A DNA stretch of 15,923 nt from CAZFDT01 sp964518335. GTDB taxonomy: Bacteria; Planctomycetota; Phycisphaerae; Phycisphaerales; Phycisphaeraceae. Position 1 is the stretch's first letter; each line of letters begins with the position of its first letter. The translations under genes were made by a program, and so were the position numbers. Positions 1 to 6,151 of this stretch are shown piece after piece. The stretch lies in the NCBI GenBank assembly GCA_964518335.1, contig CAZFDT010000107.1:1-15923 (forward strand), in the 5' to 3' direction. The notes beneath the pieces were generated by a model, which searched no databases, had not been told where the DNA came from, and worked only from the letters and a program-made list of their open reading frames with translations.

Positions 1-718
1 TGGCCAGGCGCTGTTGCGTCATCTGGCTGCGGTGCGCCATGCACAACGCCATCTTGGTCTCGTAGTGTTCGCTGATGTCCTCAATGTGGTCGTAGCCGGG
101 ATCGAACATGCCCTGCTCGCAACTGGAGCCGGGCGTCCAGAACAGCAGCTTCGCACCCGGCGCCGCGTCGCGGTGCAGCCGCATCGCCTGCCAGACCAGT
201 GCAGCGACGGCGTGATGCTCCGGGTCCAGGTCGATGACCGTCTGCGTCAGCACCAGCGCTGGCTGGAGACTCGCCAGCATCGCGCGCATCCGCTCGATGT
301 GCTCGGCCATTTGGGTGCTGACGATCAGTGGCGGCACGCCTTCGAGTTCATGCGACTGCGACTGACGACCGAATCCGAGTCGTGCGATGCGCGAGCCGTC
401 CCAGAAATGACGCTGCGCATAGCCCAGGTGATGGACCTCGGCGCCGAGCAGCTTGGCGGCGTCGAGCTGCTCGCGGTGGCGAACGGCGGTGGTCTGCGCG
501 GGCGGCAGGCGAAACGCCCCGCGCTCGTCGCCGTCGTCGGGCAACATCAGGCCCGAGCAGTTGTTCGTCACCATCACGATGTGGATAGGCCGGCCCAGCG
601 CGACCGCCTTGGCCAGCAGGCCCCCGGCGTTGAGCTCCGCATCGTCGGCGTGGGCGGCGATTGCCACCACCGGACCCGGCGGCACATCATCGAGGATCGA
701 ACTGCACGCAGGAGCCAT
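1..718 (-). CDS. PIG-L/LmbE-family deacetylase, C-terminus cut by window edge
   Basis: The reading frame is open from an ATG at 718 down to the window edge, giving about 239 residues without a stop, so the C-terminus is missing. After a short leader the protein reads VVAIAAHADDAE (residues 17-28). This is the metal-binding AHPDDxE motif of PIG-L/LmbE zinc N-deacetylases, with Pro replaced by Ala. Further on come PEHHAV and a C-terminal KMALCMAHRSQ stretch, both in the places where this family carries its other conserved His and helix residues. Known members remove acetyl groups from N-acetylglucosamine-type sugars or related amides. The substrate here is not evident. No signal peptide is seen, so it is probably cytosolic. 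The ATG has no Shine-Dalgarno sequence and lies only a few bases after a terminator-like hairpin. In-frame GTG codons at residues 12, 17 and 18 are less attractive alternatives. Family assignment is firm; start and substrate are uncertain. Confidence 0.88.
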   Translation of the reverse strand, partial: MAPACSSILDDVPPGPVVAIAAHADDAELNAGGLLAKAVALGRPIHIVMVTNNCSGLMLPDDGDERGAFRLPPAQTTAVRHREQLDAAKLLGAEVHHLGYAQRHFWDGSRIARLGFGRQSQSHELEGVPPLIVSTQMAEHIERMRAMLASLQPALVLTQTVIDLDPEHHAVAALVWQAMRLHRDAAPGAKLLFWTPGSSCEQGMFDPGYDHIEDISEHYETKMALCMAHRSQMTQQRLA

Positions 719-725
719 GATTCAG

Positions 726-765
726 CAAAACGAAAGAGTCCGCGCACGTTGCCGCGAGCGGACTC
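726..765 (-). terminator. Rho-independent terminator-like hairpin between PEP-CTERM gene and PIG-L gene
   Basis: A perfect 8-bp inverted repeat, GAGTCCGC (736-743) and GCGGACTC (758-765), encloses a 14-nt loop. Read on the minus strand it is followed by TTTCGTTTTG, a U-rich tail. It starts 21 nt after the stop of the PEP-CTERM gene and ends 8 nt before the ATG of the PIG-L gene. Confidence 0.75.
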
Positions 766-786
766 GGGATTCAGGCCATCGTGGCG

Positions 787-1539
787 TCAGGCGCGCCGGC
801 GCAGCAGCATCAAGGCGCATCCGGCGGCGAGACCCAGGCTTGCGGGCTCGGGAATCTGGGCGACAAAGGTGTCGTTGCCGAAGCGGATCCATTCGATGTG
901 CCTCGCCGCGCCATTGGTGCCACCGGCGTTGCCAGTATCGCCAAGACCATTGATACGTCCATCATTGCTGTTGGTTGTTTGGAGAAGGACACCCGTACCC
1001 ACGTGACTTCCGTTCACATAGAGTGCAACGTTCGTAGCGTGAACGTCCGGGTCGTAAATCCATGTGAAGATGTTCCAGTCAGTCAGGTCAACGCCATGCA
1101 GCACGCTGGTGGATGAACCTGCGCCGGGGTTGAGCGTCTGGATATTGTTGGCGTTCAGGTGTCCCAGTATGCGCTTACCGTTCGAAATGTAGTCGAGATT
1201 GAAGTCCGTAAAGTGGGCGGGAAGCTTGCCAGACTCGAACTTGATTTTGACGTTGATGCTCATTTTGCCGTCGCCGGCGGCCAAGGAGGCAACGTTGCCA
1301 GCGTAATAGAAGAAGGCAGACCCCGTTGTATCGACAACCCAGTTGTCGTCGGTGATCGTGTTGGCGGTGATCGTGCCGGACACAGTCTTAGTCAATCCCA
1401 AGTTGGTGACAAAGACGGTATCTGGGTTGGTCTGTCCCACGAAATCAATGTAAAGCGAACTCGCATCGGCACTCGTTGTCGCCAACGCGCCGAAAAGAAC
1501 CATCGCCATCGCGGTCTGCGTGAAGTGGAAGCGGCCCAT
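787..1539 (-). CDS. Secreted PEP-CTERM surface protein, hypothetical
   Basis: A 250-residue protein. Residues 1-26 form a signal peptide (MGRFHF, hydrophobic core, then ADA|S as a likely signal peptidase I site). The C-terminus is a PEP-CTERM sorting tail: IPEPASLG from residue 229, a short hydrophobic helix, then RRRA. Such tails are recognised by exosortase and mark proteins for the cell surface or an exopolysaccharide matrix. The middle is rich in Gly, Asn, Thr and aromatic residues in alternating beta-like segments (for example WNIFTWIYDPD, VALYVNGSHVG, HIEWIRFGNDTF). This suggests a jelly-roll, LamG-like fold, but I see no catalytic motif. The start chosen has AAGGAG 9 nt upstream. An in-frame ATG at 1611 with its own GGGAG would add 24 residues ahead of the signal peptide. 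It is followed by a clear terminator. Base composition looks less GC-rich than the neighbours by eye. Function unknown. Confidence 0.88.
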   Translation of the reverse strand: MGRFHFTQTAMAMVLFGALATTSADASSLYIDFVGQTNPDTVFVTNLGLTKTVSGTITANTITDDNWVVDTTGSAFFYYAGNVASLAAGDGKMSINVKIKFESGKLPAHFTDFNLDYISNGKRILGHLNANNIQTLNPGAGSSTSVLHGVDLTDWNIFTWIYDPDVHATNVALYVNGSHVGTGVLLQTTNSNDGRINGLGDTGNAGGTNGAARHIEWIRFGNDTFVAQIPEPASLGLAAGCALMLLRRRA

Positions 1540-1738
1540 CGTGTGATTCTCCTTCTGTAGGGGGTGGTGAGAGGACGTACGGTCAACTGAAGCAGATCTG
1601 AACGAGGTCATGTGTGTTTCTCCCTGTGAGAGTGCTGGTTGGCAGGCAGTTCCAGGAGTACGTTCGTTGACAATCCATTCGCGCGGCACCGACGGTCCGG
1701 GCCCCGGACCTTGCCGCTGCCCCAGGTGATGTGCGGCG
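1540..1738. other. Intergenic region upstream of PEP-CTERM gene
   Basis: About 200 bases between two minus-strand genes. It carries the alternative ATG of the PEP-CTERM gene at 1611 with GGGAG upstream, and the 17-bp palindrome at 1694-1710. A TTGTCA hexamer is present on the minus strand, but no convincing -10 box follows at the right distance, so I do not call a promoter. Confidence 0.4.
1694..1710. repeat. Perfect 17-bp palindrome (GGTCCGGG-C-CCCGGACC)
   Basis: Arms GGTCCGGG (1694-1701) and CCCGGACC (1703-1710) flank a single C. It lies 28 nt after the stop codon of the prepilin-like gene. As RNA it folds into a strong hairpin with at least six G/C-rich pairs. No U-tract follows on either strand, so it is not a classical intrinsic terminator. 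It could protect the 3' end of the message or be a protein-binding site. Confidence 0.55.
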
Positions 1739-2428
1739 TCAGAACTGACCGCTGACCATGTCAGCGATCTTCTTGGGCCAGTTGAACTCCAGTCCCGTGT
1801 GCCCCCACCACTTGTGCGTGGGCGGACCTTCCGTCGCGGCGTGCCCGTCGATGGCGAGCACGTTCATGTACTCGGGCGTATCGACGTTGCGGATCATGTG
1901 ATTGGCGGTCCACACCAGGCCCGGGCCGCGGAACACGGCCATGTCCACCATCAGTACGACGCGCGGGTTCTTGCCTTGCGGGTCGAGCTGGCGCTGCGGC
2001 GCCGGCGTGTAGTACGATGCATCGTTGAAACCCACATCGAAGCAGTAGCCATAGGTGGGATAGAGAAAGTTGTCGGCCTGATATTCTGTGGTCTCGGTGC
2101 GGCGCGCGTCGTTGGCGGGGCAGAAGAACACGGTGGGATCGGCGATCATGGAAAAGAAGAGGCGCTCGGAGGAGCTGGTCAGGTCCCACGCGTGCGGGTA
2201 GATGAATCCGGTGCGGGTGCTTTTGCGATACACGAAGCTGCCGGTGCTGTTGTTGTACACGTGCATGCCCACGCCGATCTGGCGCATTTGGCTGAGGCAG
2301 ATGGTGGTGCGGGCGGAGTTGCGCGCCTTGCCCAGAGCCGGGAGGAGGATCGCCACCAGAAGGCCAATGATCGATATGACGACCAGCAACTCCACCAAGG
2401 TGAATGCCGACGATCGATGCGACGCCAT
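1739..2428 (-). CDS. Type II/IV pilin-like protein with N-terminal methylation motif and DGH tail
   Basis: A 229-residue protein with a type III prepilin signal: a short charged leader MASHRSSA, then FTLVELLVV, with Glu13 as the conserved +5 glutamate and a hydrophobic helix to about residue 30. The -1 residue is Ala8 rather than the usual Gly. After the helix comes LGKAR, then a Cys44 segment (CLSQMRQIGVGMHVYNN) and FCPAND (Cys103). A late NVLAIDGHA (DG at 194-195) follows His177. These are hallmarks of the planctomycete and verrucomicrobial pseudopilin-like families with an H-Xn-DG domain. Members are found in large numbers per genome, often beside carbohydrate-degradation genes, and their role is not settled. 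A pseudopilin anchored in the inner membrane is the expected location. The start at 2428 has GGAAGGA 7 nt upstream; a longer in-frame reading to 2509 has no support. Confidence 0.87.
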   Translation of the reverse strand: MASHRSSAFTLVELLVVISIIGLLVAILLPALGKARNSARTTICLSQMRQIGVGMHVYNNSTGSFVYRKSTRTGFIYPHAWDLTSSSERLFFSMIADPTVFFCPANDARRTETTEYQADNFLYPTYGYCFDVGFNDASYYTPAPQRQLDPQGKNPRVVLMVDMAVFRGPGLVWTANHMIRNVDTPEYMNVLAIDGHAATEGPPTHKWWGHTGLEFNWPKKIADMVSGQF

Positions 2429-2556
2429 ACGCAGGTCCTTCCAGGCAAGTCCGCGATCGGGCCTACGAGCACAAGCCCATGGCTGTGAAGATATCAGCGC
2501 CCCGGTCACATATCAAGCATTTTGTTATCACAAATCATCGCGCGTAATCCATACGA

Positions 2557-2585
2557 AAGACAGATAAATCATAAATCATTATAAT
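2557..2585 (+). promoter_or_regulatory. Candidate sigma-70-type promoter, upstream (AAGACA-17-TATAAT)
   Basis: AAGACA (2557-2562, four of six to consensus) lies 17 bases before a perfect TATAAT (2580-2585). Transcription would start near 2592 and leave a leader of about 67 nt before the regulator's ATG. The -10 box lies inside the 2570-2598 dyad, so a bound repressor would block it. Confidence 0.4.
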
Positions 2586-2598
2586 ATAAGTATTTATG
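2570..2598. promoter_or_regulatory. 29-bp AT-rich dyad, possible operator
   Basis: The arms CATAAAT (2570-2576) and ATTTATG (2592-2598) pair perfectly. The inner part TTATA-a-TATAA adds five more pairs, so 12 of 14 positions are symmetric about 2584. In such AT-rich DNA a dyad of this quality can arise by chance. Its overlap with a candidate -10 box and its place in front of a LacI-type gene make it a plausible operator. Confidence 0.35.
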
Positions 2599-2624
2599 AA
2601 ATTTATGCGCCGGGCGTCTCGGGC

Positions 2625-2652
2625 TTGACATTGAGTGATTAAATGTTAGCAT
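2625..2652 (+). promoter_or_regulatory. Candidate promoter abutting the regulator start (TTGACA-16-TAGCAT)
   Basis: A perfect TTGACA (2625-2630) is followed after 16 bases by TAGCAT (2647-2652). The predicted start of transcription falls on or within a base or two of the ATG at 2659, so the mRNA would be leaderless. That agrees with the absence of any Shine-Dalgarno sequence in front of this gene. Confidence 0.45.
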
Positions 2653-2658
2653 AGTGGC

Positions 2659-3690
2659 ATGAATGGCCGCCGCAAAGTCACCATGTCCGCGATCGCCCAT
2701 GCCGTGGGCGTGTCGCACACCTGCGTGAGCCAGGTGCTCAACGAAGCGCCCAACGCCCGCATCTCGGCGATCACCCGTCGCCGCATCGTCGATGAGGCCA
2801 ACCGTCGAGGCTACGTGCAGGCGCGTCGCAAAGACACGCGATCGGCCAGTATCGCCTTCGTCTCCTGCAGTTCCAGCTTCAATCACGCCGCGTTCTCGTG
2901 GACGCACTTCCTTCTGCTTGGCCTGCAGCAGCGTGCGGCTGAGGACGACCGCGACATCACGTTCTACGGCGTCATCAGCAGCCCGATCGCCACCGATGGC
3001 TTCTTCCGCATGATCGACAAGCGTCGCCCGCTGGGCGTGGTGCTCGACGGCAACGTCTCCGAGGTGATTGTCAACGGCCTGGACTCGCGCCACATCCCCT
3101 TCGTCATCGTGGGAACCACGTCCTATGCTCACGACCCGGAGATGCGGTCCCGCGCCAACACCGTGTCCCTTGACGTTGAAGAGTCCGTCCGCGCCACCAT
3201 GAAGTGGTTTTACGATTGCGGTGCGCGGCGCATCAGTCTCAGCGTCGGCAGCCTGGAGAAACTCGTCCACTCCCTGATTTACGACAGCTATCGCCAGGCC
3301 ATCGATCGACTGGGCCTGGAATACGACCCGTCGCTGGTACAGATCGGCCTGGAAGCTCCCGGAGTCGAGATCATTGAGCGCCTGGGTCGGCTGGGCATTC
3401 AATACGATGCGATTCTTCTGGGCAGTGCAGCGCGGGCCTCGCGGGTGCTGCCCTACCTCATTCCGCCCGGCCGACAGGTCTCCCGCGACCGCTACATCGG
3501 CGTGTACGGCCCGGTGGAATGGGCCAGGGAATTCCCCGCCAGTGTGACAGTTGCCGGCTCGAGCTACGCCAAGGTCGCCGAGGCTGCGTATCTCGTCCTT
3601 GCCGACGAGTTGCGGTACGCCCGCAAGCATCGCCAGCACATTGTGATTCCTTCGGAGATTCGCGTGGGCACCACCGCTCAACTCAAGTGA
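2659..3690 (+). CDS. LacI-family transcriptional regulator
   Basis: A 343-residue protein with the LacI layout. The N-terminal helix-turn-helix is at residues 7-28 (VTMSAIAHAVGVSHTCVSQVLN), followed by a helix ending ANRRGY, then a periplasmic-binding-protein-like sensor domain (IAFVSCSS from about 65, GVVLDGNVSE, PFVIVGTTS). It should bind DNA as a dimer and respond to a small ligand, usually a sugar. The linker after RGY reads VQARRKD and lacks the PN-xxA-xxL hinge-helix pattern of typical members, whose Leu wedges into a central CpG of the operator. The DNA site may therefore be unusual. The start has no Shine-Dalgarno; ATG 2659 fits the family N-terminus and the nearby promoter. It is followed after 39 bases by the aminotransferase gene, so the two are probably co-transcribed. 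The ligand is unknown. Confidence 0.9.
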   Translation: MNGRRKVTMSAIAHAVGVSHTCVSQVLNEAPNARISAITRRRIVDEANRRGYVQARRKDTRSASIAFVSCSSSFNHAAFSWTHFLLLGLQQRAAEDDRDITFYGVISSPIATDGFFRMIDKRRPLGVVLDGNVSEVIVNGLDSRHIPFVIVGTTSYAHDPEMRSRANTVSLDVEESVRATMKWFYDCGARRISLSVGSLEKLVHSLIYDSYRQAIDRLGLEYDPSLVQIGLEAPGVEIIERLGRLGIQYDAILLGSAARASRVLPYLIPPGRQVSRDRYIGVYGPVEWAREFPASVTVAGSSYAKVAEAAYLVLADELRYARKHRQHIVIPSEIRVGTTAQLK

Positions 3691-3729
3691 TCAGCCTTGG
3701 GGCGGCGTCAGCCACCATCGGGAACCACC

Positions 3730-5085
3730 ATGCTCCACGATCAAGTTGCGTGCGTCGATTCGCCGTCGATCGGCCAAACGCTATACCATCGCGCCAAGAC
3801 GCTGATGCCCGGCGGCACGCAGTTGCTCAGCAAGCGCCCGGAGATGTTCGCCCCGGGCCGCTGGCCGCCGTATTACCGCCAGGCGCAAGGCTGCCGTGTG
3901 ACCGATCTCGACGGGCGGACATACATCGACATGTCGCTGATGGGGGTGGGGTCCTGTCTGCTGGGCTACGCCGATCCCGATGTCACGGAGGCGGTGGTGG
4001 CCCGGGTGCGGGAGGGATCGATGTGTACGCTCAACAGCGCCGAGGAGATCGAGCTGGCGGAGCTGCTGCTTTCGCTGCATCCGTGGGCTCAGCAGGTGCG
4101 ATACGCGCGCACCGGCGGCGAAGCGATGGCGATGGCGGCCCGCGTGGCCCGCGCCGCCACCGGGCGCGACATCATCGCGTTCTGCGGATATCATGGTTGG
4201 CACGACTGGTATCTGGCGGCCAATCTCGGCGACGCAGACGACAAGGTCGATCAGCTCGCCAGTCATCTGCTCACGGGGCTTGAGCCTGCCGGCGTGCCGC
4301 GCCAACTCACCGGCACCGCCGTCCCCTTCTCCTACAACCGCCTGGATGAGCTGCACACCATTGTGCAAAGCCGCGGCGGGCGACTGGCGGCGGTCATCAT
4401 GGAGCCCACCCGCGCCGTCGCGCCGTCGCCGGGGTTTCTCGAAGGCGTTCGCCAACTGTGCGATGCCTGCGGCGCCATGCTTGTGTTGGATGAGATCACC
4501 GCGGGTTGGCGTTTCGCGTTCGGTGGAGCGCACCTGGTCTATGGGATCGAGCCCGACGCCGCCGTGTTCGCCAAAGCGCTGGGCAACGGGCACCCGATCG
4601 CGGCGCTGGTCGGCCGCAAACGCATGATGGAAGCGATGGAGCGATCATTCATCTCCAGCACTTACTGGACCGAAGGCGTCGGCCCGGTGGCGGCCCTGGC
4701 GACCCTGCGGAAGATGCAGACCGTGGACCTGCCCGCGCACATCCGCGGCATCGGCGAGCGATTTCGCCACCAGATCGCTGCACTTGCCCATCGCCACCTC
4801 GTCAACGTGTCGTTCGCGGGCCATGCCGCGCTGACATCGATGAGGTTCGACCACCCCGACCACGCGGCGCTGCTGACGCTCTGGACGGCGAGAATGCTCG
4901 AGCGGGGATTCCTGGTGAGCGGGTCGTTCTATCCGAGCCTTGCGCACGGCGAGGCCGAGGTGGACGCTTGCGTGGCGGCCGCCGACGCGGTGTTTGCCGA
5001 GTTGAGTCAGGCCGCGCGTGACGGCGACGCGGCGCACCGGTTGGGGACGCCCGTAAAGCACGAGGGCTTCAGGCGACTGGCGTGA
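3730..5085 (+). CDS. Class III PLP-dependent aminotransferase, glutamate-1-semialdehyde aminomutase-like
   Basis: A 451-residue fold-type I PLP enzyme. Visible motifs: MPGGTQLLSKRPEMFAPG near the N-terminus, TGGEA at 128-132 (phosphate-binding loop, usually SGTEA), YHGWHDW from 154, MEPTRA, LDEITAG with Asp254 expected to bind the pyridine nitrogen, and FAKALGNGHP with Lys282 as the Schiff-base lysine, then STYWTEG. It resembles HemL. However, the YHGWHDWYLAANL variant and the context with a sugar-type dehydrogenase, an esterase and a LacI regulator argue for amination of a keto-sugar or similar metabolite rather than tetrapyrrole synthesis. That function is inference. The start at ATG 3730 has only a weak GGGA upstream; an in-frame TTG at 3697 would add 11 residues. 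The 3' end overlaps the convergent esterase gene by 17 bp. Confidence 0.86.
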   Translation: MLHDQVACVDSPSIGQTLYHRAKTLMPGGTQLLSKRPEMFAPGRWPPYYRQAQGCRVTDLDGRTYIDMSLMGVGSCLLGYADPDVTEAVVARVREGSMCTLNSAEEIELAELLLSLHPWAQQVRYARTGGEAMAMAARVARAATGRDIIAFCGYHGWHDWYLAANLGDADDKVDQLASHLLTGLEPAGVPRQLTGTAVPFSYNRLDELHTIVQSRGGRLAAVIMEPTRAVAPSPGFLEGVRQLCDACGAMLVLDEITAGWRFAFGGAHLVYGIEPDAAVFAKALGNGHPIAALVGRKRMMEAMERSFISSTYWTEGVGPVAALATLRKMQTVDLPAHIRGIGERFRHQIAALAHRHLVNVSFAGHAALTSMRFDHPDHAALLTLWTARMLERGFLVSGSFYPSLAHGEAEVDACVAAADAVFAELSQAARDGDAAHRLGTPVKHEGFRRLA

Positions 5086-6151
5086 GTGTTGGCGCTGACC
5101 GCGACTTGCTTGCCCCCAGAGCCCGCTGGAAAAAACCGATCGACCGGTTCCCGCCCCATGCGTGCCCGCCCTCGAACAGGTCCAGCTCCAATTGATCGCC
5201 CGCGTCCGCGGCCTCGTAAATCTTCGCCACCTCGTGATAACAGCTCATCGCCGAGTCGAGGCGGAAGCACTCGTCGTGGACGCCGATTTCCACGAGCAGG
5301 GGGCGTGGCGCGATCAGGCCGTGCAGATCAGGCACGTCGCACAGCTCGAAGAGTCCGCACGTCATCTGACTGCCGCAGAAGTTGGCGCGCGTCACGGCGA
5401 AGTCGGCCATTCGGTCGGAGTAGCAGATGATGTCTGCGGCCTTGATCCGTGGATCGGCCAGCGCGATCCATGTCGTCATGGTCCCGCCGAAGCTCAGTCC
5501 CATCACGCCCAAGCGGTCGGGATCGACGAACGGTTGCTCGCCGAGGTAGTCGAGCACGCACGACGCGTCGTGCAGGTTGAGACCGAGCATGGTCTGCCCG
5601 AAGAGTGCGGCACGAATGAAGTGAACGTTGCACAGGTCGCGCTTGTCGTCGCTGCGGTGAAAGTGCGGGGGACGGCGGTCATCGCGTTCGCCGAAGCCGC
5701 GCCAGTCGATGGCGGCGGTGACGAACCCGGCCCGCGCCATCTGCAGGCCGTAGTCATAGTTGTGCTGCTTGATCGCGCTGTTCATCGCCGGGTCCGAGCG
5801 ATTGCCCATGACCGGTTCCTTGCCGAAGGGGCCGTGCCCGTGACAGCAGAGGATGGTCGGCAACGCCCGGTGATCGCCCTCGGGTCGAAAGACGTAACCC
5901 GTCACCGCCAGGCCTTCTTCCACGTCGAGCAGGAACTTTCGCTTGATGAGTCCGTCGTCGGACCATTCGGCCAGGATTTCCGCGCGGTGGGGTACACGCG
6001 GCGGCATGGGACCGAGCGTCTGGATGAGCTGCGGCAGCAGCGCGTCGCGCCACTGACGCCAGCCCAAGTCATTCCCGCCGAAGCGGTAGCGCGGCGCGTG
6101 GGCCGCCGCCTGTCGCTCGAAATGGCGCTGAATGGACAGATTGCGTTTCAT
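5069..6151 (-). CDS. Alpha/beta-hydrolase, acetylxylan esterase or dienelactone hydrolase-like
   Basis: A 360-residue hydrolase without a signal peptide, so probably cytosolic. The catalytic triad is visible: GLSFGG with Ser220 as nucleophile, GVHDECF with Asp293, and EGGHAWGG with His330. An upstream LCCHGHG segment supplies the oxyanion loop. The long N-terminal part with VTGYVFRPEG and PTILCCHGHGPFGKE resembles the Abhydrolase_7 and acetylxylan-esterase-like group, which removes acyl groups from sugars. The actual substrate is not evident. Translation starts at an ATG whose A is the last base, in minus-strand reading, of the TGA of the upstream Gfo/Idh gene (sequence TGATG), so the two are translationally coupled. 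A GTG one codon earlier is an alternative. Its 3' end overlaps the aminotransferase gene running the other way, and there is no terminator between them. Confidence 0.87.
   Translation of the reverse strand: MKRNLSIQRHFERQAAAHAPRYRFGGNDLGWRQWRDALLPQLIQTLGPMPPRVPHRAEILAEWSDDGLIKRKFLLDVEEGLAVTGYVFRPEGDHRALPTILCCHGHGPFGKEPVMGNRSDPAMNSAIKQHNYDYGLQMARAGFVTAAIDWRGFGERDDRRPPHFHRSDDKRDLCNVHFIRAALFGQTMLGLNLHDASCVLDYLGEQPFVDPDRLGVMGLSFGGTMTTWIALADPRIKAADIICYSDRMADFAVTRANFCGSQMTCGLFELCDVPDLHGLIAPRPLLVEIGVHDECFRLDSAMSCYHEVAKIYEAADAGDQLELDLFEGGHAWGGNRSIGFFQRALGASKSRSAPTLTPVA

Larger units (their letters stand above)
2429..2658. promoter_or_regulatory. AT-rich divergent control region between pilin-like gene and LacI-type regulator
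   Basis: This 230-base region serves two divergent genes and contains the most AT-rich stretch of the window (about 2510-2607). It contains three AAATCAT heptamers (2532-2538, then a tandem pair 2566-2572 and 2573-2579), a small TTTGT-tatc-ACAAA dyad (2521-2534), a longer dyad at 2570-2598, and two candidate plus-strand promoters listed separately. On the minus strand a TATAAT (2583-2578) is present without a good -35 partner. Confidence 0.6.

Noticed and set aside
14..1006. A 330-codon plus-strand frame over the PIG-L gene and the end of the PEP-CTERM gene
   Set aside because: The opposite strand encodes the AHxDDxE deacetylase and a PEP-CTERM tail, while this frame crosses a terminator and shows no recognisable domain.
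2569..3681. A 370-codon minus-strand frame opposite the LacI-type gene
   Set aside because: It is the antisense shadow of the regulator, with no motif and no start signal.
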